A DNA stretch of 64,000 bases from Vibrio penaeicida (GTDB taxonomy: Bacteria; Pseudomonadota; Gammaproteobacteria; Enterobacterales; Vibrionaceae), in assembly GCF_002933855.1 (NCBI RefSeq), contig NZ_BFAQ01000047.1, positions 62,001 through 126,000 on the forward strand, read 5' to 3'. The notes below the pieces were generated by a model, which saw only the letters and a list, made by a program, of their open reading frames with translations, searched no databases and was not told the DNA's origin. The translations under genes were made by a program, and so were the position numbers. Shown one piece after another: positions 23,795 through 32,423 of this stretch; position 1 is the first letter of the stretch; the number at the start of each line of letters is the position of its first letter.

Positions 23795-24910
23795 ATGACT
23801 GAATTACTGAAAACCCCACTGCACGCGCTTCACGTAGAAGTTGGAGCGAAAATGGTACCGTTTGCAGGATACGATATGCCTGTTCAGTACCCATTGGGTG
23901 TGAAGAAAGAGCATTTGCATACACGTGATGCGGCTGGCTTGTTCGATGTATCGCACATGGGGCAGCTTAAGCTTCATGGTCCTGATGCAGCGAAAGCGTT
24001 AGAAGCGCTTGTTCCGGTTGATATTGTTGATCTTCCAGTAGGGAGCCAGCGTTACGCGTTCTTCACAAATGAAGAAGGCGGTATTATGGATGACTTGATG
24101 GTGGCAAATTTTGGCGATCATCTATTCGTTGTCGTTAACGCAGCGTGTAAAGAGCAAGACATTGCCCATCTTCGCGCTAACCTGCCTGAGTCGGTAGAAC
24201 TAGAGTTAATCGAAGATCGCGCTTTGCTTGCATTGCAAGGTCCAAAAGCCGCAGAAGTACTCGCGCGCATTGCACCTGAAGTATCTGAGATGGTGTTTAT
24301 GGATGCTCGTTCAATTGAGATTCTTGGTGAGCCTTGCTTGGTAAGCCGTTCTGGCTACACCGGTGAAGATGGTTACGAGATCTCTGTTTCGGCTGGTAAA
24401 GCTCAAGAGTTAGCACGCGCACTAACTGAATTCGCGGAAGTGGAGTGGATTGGTCTTGGAGCGCGTGATTCATTGCGTTTGGAGTGTGGTCTTTGCCTTT
24501 ACGGTCACGACCTAGACACAACAACGACACCTGTTGAAGCAAGCCTATTGTGGGGCATTCAGAAAGTTCGCCGCACCGATGGCGAGCGTGCAGGTGGTTT
24601 CCCTGGTGCAGACGTCATTCTTGAGCAAATCGCGACGAAGAATGTGTCTCGCAAGCGTATTGGCTTGATTGGTCAAACGAAAGCCCCAGTGCGTGAAGGC
24701 GCAAAGTTGTTTGATGCAGATGACAATGAAATCGGCATCGTAACCAGTGGTACTGCGGGCCCGACAGCGGGTAAGCCAGTTTCTATGGGTTATGTAAAAA
24801 CAGAATTTGCTGCCATTGGTACCGAGGTATTTGCTGAAGTACGTGGTAAAAAACTGGCAATGACTGTTGAGAAAATGCCGTTTGTACCTCAGCGCTACTA
24901 TCGCGGCTAA
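23795..24910 (+). CDS. gcvT: Aminomethyltransferase, glycine cleavage T-protein
   Basis: 371 residues from the ATG at 23795, preferred over ATG 23783 because TGGAGAA sits eight bases before it. The T-protein releases ammonia and transfers the methylene group from GcvH to tetrahydrofolate. Conserved parts are MVPFAGYDMPVQYP, GLFDVSHMGQ, SRSGYTGEDGYEIS and the C-terminal IGIVTSGTAGPTAGKPVSMG. It is transcribed away from gcvPH, separated by the XRE-cupin regulator, and ends in a strong terminator at 24933. Confidence 0.97.
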   Translation: MTELLKTPLHALHVEVGAKMVPFAGYDMPVQYPLGVKKEHLHTRDAAGLFDVSHMGQLKLHGPDAAKALEALVPVDIVDLPVGSQRYAFFTNEEGGIMDDLMVANFGDHLFVVVNAACKEQDIAHLRANLPESVELELIEDRALLALQGPKAAEVLARIAPEVSEMVFMDARSIEILGEPCLVSRSGYTGEDGYEISVSAGKAQELARALTEFAEVEWIGLGARDSLRLECGLCLYGHDLDTTTTPVEASLLWGIQKVRRTDGERAGGFPGADVILEQIATKNVSRKRIGLIGQTKAPVREGAKLFDADDNEIGIVTSGTAGPTAGKPVSMGYVKTEFAAIGTEVFAEVRGKKLAMTVEKMPFVPQRYYRG

Positions 24911-24932
24911 ATTCAAGTTTTTCGAAATTCTG

Positions 24933-24967
24933 AGCGGCTATTCTTTTTGGAATAGCCGCTTTTTTTT
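24933..24967 (+). terminator. Intrinsic terminator after gcvT
   Basis: Ten-bp arms AGCGGCTATT and AATAGCCGCT, 8-nt loop and eight T residues, 22 bases after the stop codon. Confidence 0.92.
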
Positions 24968-25106
24968 GATCTGACGTAAAGTGGTACTTACGCGTGATTA
25001 CGTTTGAGACATCGAATATGGAGGAATAGTTGATATACTGACCGTTAATATTATTGTCGAGTGACGCTGAAAACGCGTTCGGAAAAGAAGAAACGAGAGG
25101 AACAAT

Positions 25107-26099
25107 ATGATCAAGCCATTGATTACACTGCTAACTATGTTACCTGTCGCGAGTTTAGCGTCAAATGCTGTTAATCCTTTAATCATTAACGGTACACATG
25201 CGTCTACTCAGAATTTCCCCTCAATTGTTAACTTGTACCTTGATGCGTTTGAGTACAATCAACAGTATGGAAGTTTGTATTGTGGCGGAACAACACTGAA
25301 CGCAAACTATGTATTAACAGCAGCACACTGTATTGATGATCGTACAGATATTCAGCTGTTTACTAAAGTTGTTCCTCAGCTTCAGTACCGAACAGATTAC
25401 CCCTCTAACGTCTCTCGGTATCAGGTTAGTCAAATTTATGTTCACCCTAGTTGGGATAGCACGACTTTTAAGCACGATATCGCGATTCTAAAGCTAGAGT
25501 CGCCGCGAAATATTGACGTAAGCAACGTGGGAATAAAGCGCCCAACGAATAAAAATTATGCAGTGACATCATCTAACTTATTTGTAACGGTTGGTCACGG
25601 TCTTACAGACAGTTCGAGCAAATCAACCAGCAACTCTCTTCAGAAAACAGACCTAAGTTTTGTAGATACTGCTACTTGTGACAACGTATTTAGGGACGAT
25701 ATTGATAGTTCATTTCTTTGTATGACGGGCGTACGAAACCCTAATACTGGGCTACATAATAGTGCTTGTAGTGGGGACTCTGGTGGTCCTGTGTACATTA
25801 AAGACGGTAACAACAATATTCAGGTTGGGGTAACAAGTTTCGGAACAACAACGTGTGGTTCTAATTCACAAGTTACAACTGTATATACCGATTTGTACGA
25901 ACATGCAGGTTGGATAGACAGCGTATTATCTGGCTCAGTAAGTCCCAAATATACATCTACACATGCTAAGCGTCTTGCCTACTTTGGTGGCTCCACCAAC
26001 AATTCAGCGTCGTCTTCAGGGTCTTCATTTGGGGTGTTTTCGTTAGTCGCAATTTTCATGCTGGGTTGCTTTCGCCGTAGAATACAGGGAGTCAAATAG
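25107..26099 (+). CDS. Secreted trypsin-like (S1) serine protease with C-terminal anchor-like tail
   Basis: 330 residues. A signal peptide (MIKPLITLLTMLPVASLAS) is followed by LIINGTHASTQNFPS, the activation region in place of the usual IVGG. The catalytic triad is visible: His in LTAAHCID, Asp in HDIAILKLE and Ser in GDSGGPVY. The C-terminus has a Ser/Gly-rich linker, a hydrophobic segment (FGVFSLVAIFMLGCF) and RRR, the layout of GlyGly-CTERM sorting tails on Vibrio VesB-like proteases, although a clear GG is missing. Ribosome site GAGAGGAAC. A remnant of a related gene lies directly downstream. Confidence 0.92.
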   Translation: MIKPLITLLTMLPVASLASNAVNPLIINGTHASTQNFPSIVNLYLDAFEYNQQYGSLYCGGTTLNANYVLTAAHCIDDRTDIQLFTKVVPQLQYRTDYPSNVSRYQVSQIYVHPSWDSTTFKHDIAILKLESPRNIDVSNVGIKRPTNKNYAVTSSNLFVTVGHGLTDSSSKSTSNSLQKTDLSFVDTATCDNVFRDDIDSSFLCMTGVRNPNTGLHNSACSGDSGGPVYIKDGNNNIQVGVTSFGTTTCGSNSQVTTVYTDLYEHAGWIDSVLSGSVSPKYTSTHAKRLAYFGGSTNNSASSSGSSFGVFSLVAIFMLGCFRRRIQGVK

Positions 26100-26110
26100 T
26101 ACCCCAAAAC

Positions 26111-26296
26111 CAAGGGTTGGATTCTGGAAGCGCATTGGCTGACAATGCAGTCAACCCTCCAATAGTCAACGAGAGTGTGGCGAGCATTGCGAATTACCCT
26201 TCAATTGCCACACTTTTCATCGATACGCTTGAATACGATGGGCGTTACTCTAGCGGCGACTATTGTGATGCTGCATGCTCGGAAGCGAGACCATAG
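26111..26296 (+). pseudogene. Remnant of a third S1 protease gene
   Basis: Translated in the frame of 26144, the sequence reads ALADNAVNPPIVNES, then YPSIATLFIDTLEYDGRYSS and GDYCDAAC before a stop. This aligns with the N-terminus of the intact neighbour (SNAVNPLIING, FPSIVNLYLDAFEY, YCGGT). The catalytic His, Asp and Ser regions are absent and no start codon precedes it. It is therefore a decayed piece of a tandem protease duplication. Confidence 0.75.
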
Positions 26297-26438
26297 TTGA
26301 CGATATATAGCAAAACCGACTTCTAATAAGGTGAATATTTTTTAGAACCATCAGATCTTCAATTTGGCATTTTGCCCGAAAGCCAATTTATTCCCCCTGA
26401 ACTAAGCACACTTCTTCCCTAAGGCGATTCACACTCTT

Positions 26439-26477
26439 GCCCAAGCCCAAGCCCAAGCCCAAGCCCAAGCCCAAGCC
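26439..26477. repeat. Hexanucleotide tandem repeat (GCCCAA)x6.5
   Basis: Six perfect copies of GCCCAA plus a partial unit. It lies in the non-coding gap between the protease remnant and the torY-like gene, about 160 bp before the latter, with no reading frame through it. Such repeats can change length by slippage. Confidence 0.85.
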
Positions 26478-26578
26478 GATTCACTCAGCCTTGGCTCTTC
26501 ATATTGACGAATCTATCAGTTCTATTAATAAAAACCACAATAAGTAAATGGATATGATGTGGATCAAAATGAAACTAC

Positions 26579-26602
26579 CACTTTAGGAGTACACCTAAAG
26601 TG
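26579..26602. promoter_or_regulatory. Inverted repeat in the leader of the torY-torZ-like operon
   Basis: Perfect 9-bp arms CACTTTAGG and CCTAAAGTG around AGTACA, 35 bp before the ATG. It could be an operator or a leader hairpin that masks the weak ribosome site. It does not look like a TorR box. Confidence 0.5.
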
Positions 26603-26636
26603 AATCGTGTGATTGTGTGAATAAGTGTTTCAAATT

Positions 26637-27731
26637 ATGAAAAACAAAAAGCGTTTTATCACGGTACTAATCGCAATGGGCGTTCTGATTGGGTGGGCTC
26701 TTCTCGGTGGCTCTGCAGCCGTTATGCACTACACGTCCAGCACTTCGTTTTGTCTGTCTTGCCACTCGATGCAAATTCCCTATGAGGAATATCAAGGATC
26801 GGTGCATTTCACCAATGGAAAGGGCATTCGTGCTGAATGTTCCGATTGCCATATCCCGAATCAACCTATCGATTACATCATTACCAAAATTCGGGCAACG
26901 AAAGACATTTACCACGAGTTTGTAACCGGGAAAATAGCCAATGAAGAGTTGTATGAAACCCATCGAGTCGGCATGGCCGAAACCGTTTGGGAACAAATGC
27001 GAGCCAATAACTCAGCTACCTGTCGTTCGTGTCATGAGTTCGGTGCAATGGATCTGTACGAGCAGACCGAAGACGCTGCCAAAATGCATCAATATGGAAT
27101 AGATAACTCACAAACCTGTATTGATTGCCACAAAGGTGTTGCTCATTTTGCTCCAGAGCCCGAAATGGACAGTGAGGCGTTTGAACGGTTAATGGCATTG
27201 ACCGACCAGACGCCAGATACCGCAAAATTTGTGTACCCCGTTTCTGATGCCGAAATTGGAGAGTACGGCTTAATTCGACCCACCACCAAACTCGAAGTAA
27301 TCGCTCAAACTCCAACCTATCGAGAGGTTCGTCTGGAGGCGTATCAGATGAAAGGGGCCGAACAGGTGCTTTACCTCGGAAGAGGGCAGCGAGCGATAGT
27401 CGCCATGCTCTCCGAGCAAGGGCAAGCAGCAGTTAAATATGGCGACTACGAACCCGATGAATACGGAAACGAGTGGCGAACGGCCTCTCTCACCGCGACC
27501 ACCAGTGCACCAGTGTTGGATTCTCTAGAAGCCATTTGGGCTTACGCCACAGAGCTCGACAACGTGTATTGCGCGACATGTCATTCCAAGATCCCTGCTA
27601 ATCACTTTACGGTCAACGCATGGGGACCAGTGGCCAAGAGCATGGGCGAACGAACTGACATTTCAGAACCTGATTTGGAAATACTTACTAAGTTCTTCCA
27701 GCATCACGCCAAAGACGTGGCTGGGCACTAA
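26637..27731 (+). CDS. torY: Pentaheme c-type cytochrome, TorY/TorC-like quinol dehydrogenase
   Basis: 364 residues, close to TorY length (TorC is longer). One N-terminal TM helix ([19 protein letters not shown]) anchors it. Five heme-binding CxxCH motifs are present: CLSCH, CSDCH, CRSCH and CIDCH in the NapC/NirT-like part, and CATCH in the C-terminal domain near residue 311. It carries electrons from menaquinol to the periplasmic reductase encoded 17 bp downstream. ATG 26637 is chosen over GTG 26625, although neither has a good ribosome site. The symbol is by resemblance; torC is the alternative. Confidence 0.88.
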   Translation: MKNKKRFITVLIAMGVLIGWALLGGSAAVMHYTSSTSFCLSCHSMQIPYEEYQGSVHFTNGKGIRAECSDCHIPNQPIDYIITKIRATKDIYHEFVTGKIANEELYETHRVGMAETVWEQMRANNSATCRSCHEFGAMDLYEQTEDAAKMHQYGIDNSQTCIDCHKGVAHFAPEPEMDSEAFERLMALTDQTPDTAKFVYPVSDAEIGEYGLIRPTTKLEVIAQTPTYREVRLEAYQMKGAEQVLYLGRGQRAIVAMLSEQGQAAVKYGDYEPDEYGNEWRTASLTATTSAPVLDSLEAIWAYATELDNVYCATCHSKIPANHFTVNAWGPVAKSMGERTDISEPDLEILTKFFQHHAKDVAGH

Positions 27732-27748
27732 ATAGAAGGGATAGCATT

Positions 27749-30196
27749 ATGACTGAATTAACTCGTCGAGGTTTTCTCAAAGGAACCAGTATGACGGCAG
27801 GAGCTTTGGCGTTCACTTCGTTTACGCCTTTGTCAGCATTGGCGAAAACAAAGCGAGGCTCGGGAGTACTGACGGCTGGTCGCATGGGTCCCATCCTGTG
27901 TGAAGTGAAAGATGGCAAACTGGTCTCAACTAAGAATGCGCTTGCTCAAACCGTAGCGAATAGCTTACAAGCTACGGGACCAGATCAAGTACACACTAAA
28001 GCTCGCGTTAAGTTCCCGATGGTTCGCAGGGGGTATCTTGCCAACCCATCGGCACCAACTGGAGAACGAGGAAAAGACGAATTTGTCCGCGTCTCTTGGG
28101 ATGAAGCCTACGCATTGATTCATGATCAGCATATGCGCATTCGAAAAACTTACGGTGCTGAATCCGTTTTTGCGGGTTCTTACGGCTGGCGCTCTAGCGG
28201 CGTATTGCACAAAGCCCAGACACTTTTACAGCGCTATATGAGCATGGCTGGTGGGTATTCAGGGCATCTTGGGGATTATTCTACAGGTGCGGCACAAGTT
28301 ATTATGCCGCATGTAATGGGTTCCATCGAAGTTTACGAACAACAAACCACTTACCCTGTTGTACTCGAACACAGTGATGTGGTGGTGCTTTGGGGAATGA
28401 ACCCATTAAATACGCTCAAGATAGCTTGGACTTCAACAGACTGTCAGGGGCTAGAATTCTTCCACCAATTGAAGAAATCGGGCAAAACTCTGATCGCGAT
28501 CGATCCAATGCGTTCTGAGACCATCGACTTTTTAGGTGAAAGCGTCCAATGGATTGCGCCTCACCCAATGACAGACGTCGCAATGATGATGGGGATTGCC
28601 CATACTCTGGTTAAAAATAACAAACACGACAAAGCATTTCTTAAGAAGTACACCACTGGGTATGACCGTTTTGAAAGCTATCTTCTCGGTAAAGACGACG
28701 GTGTTGAAAAATCAGCGACATGGGCTTCCAGCATCTGCGGCGTACCCGTGAAGCAGTTAGAATTGTTGGCAGACATCTTCAGTAATCATCGTACATTGTT
28801 AATGTCTGGATGGGGTATTCAACGTCAGCAATATGGGGAACAGCGTCACTGGATGCTGGCAACCTTAGCTTCGATGCTCGGTCAGATAGGTCTGCCAGGT
28901 GGTGGGTTCGGGCTATCTTATCACTATTCCAACGGAGGAAACCCAACGAGAGATGCCGCGGTGCTACCTGCCATATCCGCTTCTGTTGGCGGTGGCTCAT
29001 CAGCGGGGAATGACTGGGCAGTGTCTGGCGCGGTTAATGCGTTTCCAGTAGCACGAATTGTTGAAGCTCTGGAAAATCCGGGTAAGTCCTTTCAACACAA
29101 CGGGCACGATCTCACGTTCCCAGATATCAAAATGATTTGGTGGGCGGGTGGCGCAAACTTCACGCATCATCAAGACAGCAATCGGCTGATCAAGGCATGG
29201 CAAAAACCTGAGTTGATCATCATATCCGAGCCTTATTGGACCGCCGCAGCAAAGCATGCCGATATTGTGCTGCCCATTACGACTTCATTCGAACGCAACG
29301 ATATGACGATGACTGGAGATTACAGTAATCAACATCTTGTGCCGATGAAGCAGGTGGTGGAACCTCAGGGTGAAGCCCGAAGCGATTTTGATGTATTTGC
29401 AGATTTGGCTGAAAAGCTAAAATCGGGCGGAAAAGCGGTGTTTACTGAAGGCAAAGACGAAATGGGTTGGCTTAAATCTTTCTACGAGACAGCCCAAAAA
29501 GCCGGGCGCAAAGCGCGCATCCGCATGCCAAAGTTTGGTCAGTTCTGGAGTAAGAATGAGCTGATTGAAATGAAATTCAACAAGAAAGCCGCGAAGTTTG
29601 TGCGTCATGCAGATTTTCGTCAGGATCCAGTGCTGAACCCATTGGGCACGCCTAGTGGAAGAATAGAGATTTTCTCCAAAACCATTGAAAGCTATGGCTT
29701 GGCGGATTGCCCAGCGCACCCAACTTGGTTAGAACCATCAGAATACAGTGGGAACGCGAAAGAAGGTGAGCTGCAACTTGTTACCGCTCATGCCGCCCAT
29801 CGCTTGCACAGCCAGTTTAATTACGCAGCCATTCGTGGAGACTACGCCATTGCCAATCGTGAGCCTATTTCTATCCATGTTAAGGATGCGAAAGCTAGAG
29901 GGATAAAACAGGGCGATTTGGTGCGTGCTTTCAATGACCGCGGTCAGGTGTTGGTCGGTGCGATGGTTACAGATGGAATTAAACAAGGTTCCGTATGCAT
30001 CCACGAAGGAGGGTGGCTAGATCTCGATCACAAATCGGGCTTGTGCAAAAACGGTTGTGCGAATGTGCTTACGTTAGACATTCCCACCTCTCGTTTAGCC
30101 AATGGCTGCGCTGCGAATTCATCTTTAGTTAGAATTGAAAAATACGAAGGTCCTGCGCTTGAGTTAACGGCATTCACACCACCCAAAAATGCCTAA
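27749..30196 (+). CDS. torZ: Periplasmic molybdopterin TMAO / S-oxide reductase, TorA/TorZ-like
   Basis: 815 residues, near TorZ length. It begins with a Tat signal (TRRGFLKG plus a hydrophobic run). The Mo-ligating serine is in [12 protein letters not shown], typical of the DMSO-reductase subfamily without an iron-sulphur cluster. Other family features are [19 protein letters not shown] and, near the end, HRLHSQFN. It reduces trimethylamine N-oxide or biotin/methionine sulfoxides as a respiratory acceptor. No TorD chaperone or TorRS pair is nearby, which fits the TorYZ rather than TorCAD arrangement. A terminator follows at 30290. Confidence 0.92.
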   Translation: MTELTRRGFLKGTSMTAGALAFTSFTPLSALAKTKRGSGVLTAGRMGPILCEVKDGKLVSTKNALAQTVANSLQATGPDQVHTKARVKFPMVRRGYLANPSAPTGERGKDEFVRVSWDEAYALIHDQHMRIRKTYGAESVFAGSYGWRSSGVLHKAQTLLQRYMSMAGGYSGHLGDYSTGAAQVIMPHVMGSIEVYEQQTTYPVVLEHSDVVVLWGMNPLNTLKIAWTSTDCQGLEFFHQLKKSGKTLIAIDPMRSETIDFLGESVQWIAPHPMTDVAMMMGIAHTLVKNNKHDKAFLKKYTTGYDRFESYLLGKDDGVEKSATWASSICGVPVKQLELLADIFSNHRTLLMSGWGIQRQQYGEQRHWMLATLASMLGQIGLPGGGFGLSYHYSNGGNPTRDAAVLPAISASVGGGSSAGNDWAVSGAVNAFPVARIVEALENPGKSFQHNGHDLTFPDIKMIWWAGGANFTHHQDSNRLIKAWQKPELIIISEPYWTAAAKHADIVLPITTSFERNDMTMTGDYSNQHLVPMKQVVEPQGEARSDFDVFADLAEKLKSGGKAVFTEGKDEMGWLKSFYETAQKAGRKARIRMPKFGQFWSKNELIEMKFNKKAAKFVRHADFRQDPVLNPLGTPSGRIEIFSKTIESYGLADCPAHPTWLEPSEYSGNAKEGELQLVTAHAAHRLHSQFNYAAIRGDYAIANREPISIHVKDAKARGIKQGDLVRAFNDRGQVLVGAMVTDGIKQGSVCIHEGGWLDLDHKSGLCKNGCANVLTLDIPTSRLANGCAANSSLVRIEKYEGPALELTAFTPPKNA

Positions 30197-30505
30197 GATT
30201 ATAGCCTAAACCGTTTGCTCTGTTTCCAATGGAATAGTTCGTAAACGTTAGCGATGTATTAGGTTAGAACTTTAGATATAGAAATACATGAGCCTCTTTT
30301 TAGCATGAGGCTCTTTTTTTATTTCTTCAGCCAACAGATAACTTGCTGAAATTGATAAAGTAAATGAAGTATAAATAATGGTTTTTTATAAATCAGCTCA
30401 CTATTGAAGTGTGATGTTCAATTAATTTACGCCGTGTGATCTAAATCTCTCCTACTCTTTTTATAGAGCTTAAATATCTTTTGGATGTTTATTGGGGAGA
30501 GTTCT
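30197..30505. other. Intergenic region between torZ-like gene and second protease
   Basis: 309 bp with the torZ terminator and an A+T-rich segment that should carry the promoter of the protease gene. Nothing else recognised. Confidence 0.4.
30288..30320 (+). terminator. Intrinsic terminator after the torZ-like gene
   Basis: GAGCCTC (30290-30296) and GAGGCTC (30307-30313) arms and a T-run, about 95 bases after the stop. Confidence 0.88.
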
Positions 30506-31567
30506 ATGCGCAATGTGATGCTATTTATGCTTGTTTTTTCAGCTCAGTACGCAGTGAGTGCTGAACAAGTTTCACCAACAATTGTTAACGGAAACAACGC
30601 TTACATTTCATCTTACCCGTACATGGCAAGCCTTTACTACGATAGACGTGAAGATTACGGTTACTACGGCAATTACTGTGGGGCAACCATACTAGACGCG
30701 AAACACGTAATGACAGCGGCACATTGTGTCCAAGATAATTATTACAACAAATATACCACCGTCGTATTGCAGTTGGAGCGCGAGGGAGATTTTAACAGCG
30801 CTCAGAAAATACCAGCGAAATCCTTTTATTATCGAGATGACTACCGAGATGGTTCTTATTACCTATGGGAGAACGACATCGCGATCATTGAGTTGGAATA
30901 CGCGATGCAAGGCGTCCCTTCTTCTCAATTTGTACCACTACCTGTTAGTGGTGATGCCGCAAACTATCGAGTAAACGGTGCAAAATTCCAGGCGGTAGGG
31001 CATGGGAACACCAAATCCAACTACGACAGTTCCGATCACTTACTACAAGTCACTTTGGATTACGTTGACCAAGTAACTTGTACCGCTTTCGCATCGGTGA
31101 AAGAAGGGCACATTTGTACCAGGGGAGATTACAATGCCACATCAGGTCTTCATGGTGCCATTTGTCAGGGAGACTCAGGTGGACCGCTACTCTGGTTCGA
31201 TGGCTCTAAATACAGACAAATAGGCATTGCGAGTTTCGGACCTAGCGTATGTGGTAACCCTTCGGTCTCCGTTCATGGGGTATTTACTGAGGTATTAGAT
31301 TACGTTCCTTGGATAAACAGCGTATTAGCTGGGAACGAAGCACCGAAATACTCTGTTGACGGTTCAACCACAGGAGGCGTCGTACCCAAATCCGAACCAG
31401 AAGCAACAACCGACACAAGTTCTAAAGCTGGAAGCGTTGGTTTGTTATCCATGATGTTGTTATTGATTGCTGCCTTTTTTAAGCAGCAACTTACGTTACC
31501 AAAAGGTTTTTATCGGGTAAGCATTCAGGGTAATTGCTTGGTAATTCATGTGGCGGGCAAGCAATGA
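30506..31567 (+). CDS. Secreted trypsin-like (S1) serine protease, second copy, with unusual C-terminal extension
   Basis: 353 residues from ATG 30506 (GGGGAG seven bases upstream). Signal peptide MRNVMLFMLVFSAQYAVSA, then TIVNGNNAYISSYPY. The triad is in MTAAHCVQ, NDIAIIELE and GDSGGPLLW. The C-terminal part has a Ser/Thr-rich linker and a hydrophobic segment (VGLLSMMLLLIAAFF) with KQQ. About 25 more residues follow, encoded in the region that overlaps the 3' end of padC on the other strand. The sister gene lacks this tail, so an original stop codon may have been lost. Confidence 0.9.
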   Translation: MRNVMLFMLVFSAQYAVSAEQVSPTIVNGNNAYISSYPYMASLYYDRREDYGYYGNYCGATILDAKHVMTAAHCVQDNYYNKYTTVVLQLEREGDFNSAQKIPAKSFYYRDDYRDGSYYLWENDIAIIELEYAMQGVPSSQFVPLPVSGDAANYRVNGAKFQAVGHGNTKSNYDSSDHLLQVTLDYVDQVTCTAFASVKEGHICTRGDYNATSGLHGAICQGDSGGPLLWFDGSKYRQIGIASFGPSVCGNPSVSVHGVFTEVLDYVPWINSVLAGNEAPKYSVDGSTTGGVVPKSEPEATTDTSSKAGSVGLLSMMLLLIAAFFKQQLTLPKGFYRVSIQGNCLVIHVAGKQ

Positions 31568-32015
31568 CTTGTTCATTGTTCTCACCACATTCTCTTAAGT
31601 AGATGAGCGTTGCAAAGCTGCTGATTAATTCAGTGGGGTAGGTTGGACCAGCATCGCGTAGCGCTTCCATTTCTTCAAGATGCTCATTTTGATAGCAAGC
31701 AATTTTCTTCGGATCGTCAACGATCCAGCGTGGAAAGTAAATGGTTCCATGCACTATGTAGTCTACTAGATTAAAAGACAGTGAAACGTCTGTTCCTGTG
31801 GGTTCTACCCAAGAAATTCGAAATACATCTTTTGCAATCTGTACCATGACAACTTCTTGATCTTTTACCCAACGTCCACCAACAATGCCACTGTGGACAC
31901 GATAGTCGATGGTGTGGTCATTCTTTACGTAGCATTCGTATCGCCAGCCTTGGTCGTAATCGTAGATAACACTTTTCCCAACGATACCGCTAAGGTCTTT
32001 TTTGTTGAAACTCAT
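31491..32015 (-). CDS. padC: Phenolic acid decarboxylase
   Basis: 174 residues. Near-textbook family sequence: VIYDYDQGWRYECYVKNDHT, then VHSGIVGGRWVKDQEV and VEPTGTDVSLSFN. The enzyme removes the carboxyl group from p-coumaric, ferulic or caffeic acids to give vinyl phenols, a detoxification step for plant or algal material. The start has AAGGAAAATCC in front. No PadR regulator is next to it. Its last 77 bases overlap the tail of the convergent protease gene. Confidence 0.93.
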   Translation of the reverse strand: MSFNKKDLSGIVGKSVIYDYDQGWRYECYVKNDHTIDYRVHSGIVGGRWVKDQEVVMVQIAKDVFRISWVEPTGTDVSLSFNLVDYIVHGTIYFPRWIVDDPKKIACYQNEHLEEMEALRDAGPTYPTELISSFATLIYLRECGENNEQVIACPPHELPSNYPECLPDKNLLVT

Positions 32016-32423
32016 GGATTTTCCTTGTTGTTTTGTTGGTCTCAGTAATTTGGAATGAATGAATTGTTAGACTGCTTTCTTCTCCTTGAACCGAGACAGC
32101 TTATGGGGTTCTGAATTCTGCATCATAGATTTTATAAAATAAGAAAGTAAATGGGATAAGCATCAATTTATGATGTTCTGCCCGATTTTTTAGAGTGCTC
32201 ATTATCTTTCTCGTGAAGGCGGGATATTAGGGGTAAAAGAGAGGTCGAAAGGGCGAAAAAGAAGAGGAAGAGCGAGAGAGTAATCCGTTCATTGATTTAA
32301 GAATAAACTGAATGCGCAGAGCTGGGTTTGTAGCAAGGCTTTAAAATAAGCTTTTAAAAAGCCTCAAATACTTCGAAAGTATTTGAGGCTATTACCCTAA
32401 AAATGGGGTATCGAACTAAACGA
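32016..32423. other. Intergenic region between padC and fruA, with fruA terminator
   Basis: About 400 bp. A strong hairpin at 32359-32390 (GCCTCAAATAC and GTATTTGAGGC arms) followed on the minus strand by a T-run terminates fruBKA. The rest holds the padC promoter; no other feature is recognised. Confidence 0.7.
32359..32390 (-). terminator. Intrinsic terminator of the fruBKA operon
   Basis: Eleven-bp perfect stem with a 7-nt loop and CTTTTTAAAAG after it on the minus strand, about 35 bp after the fruA stop. Confidence 0.9.
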
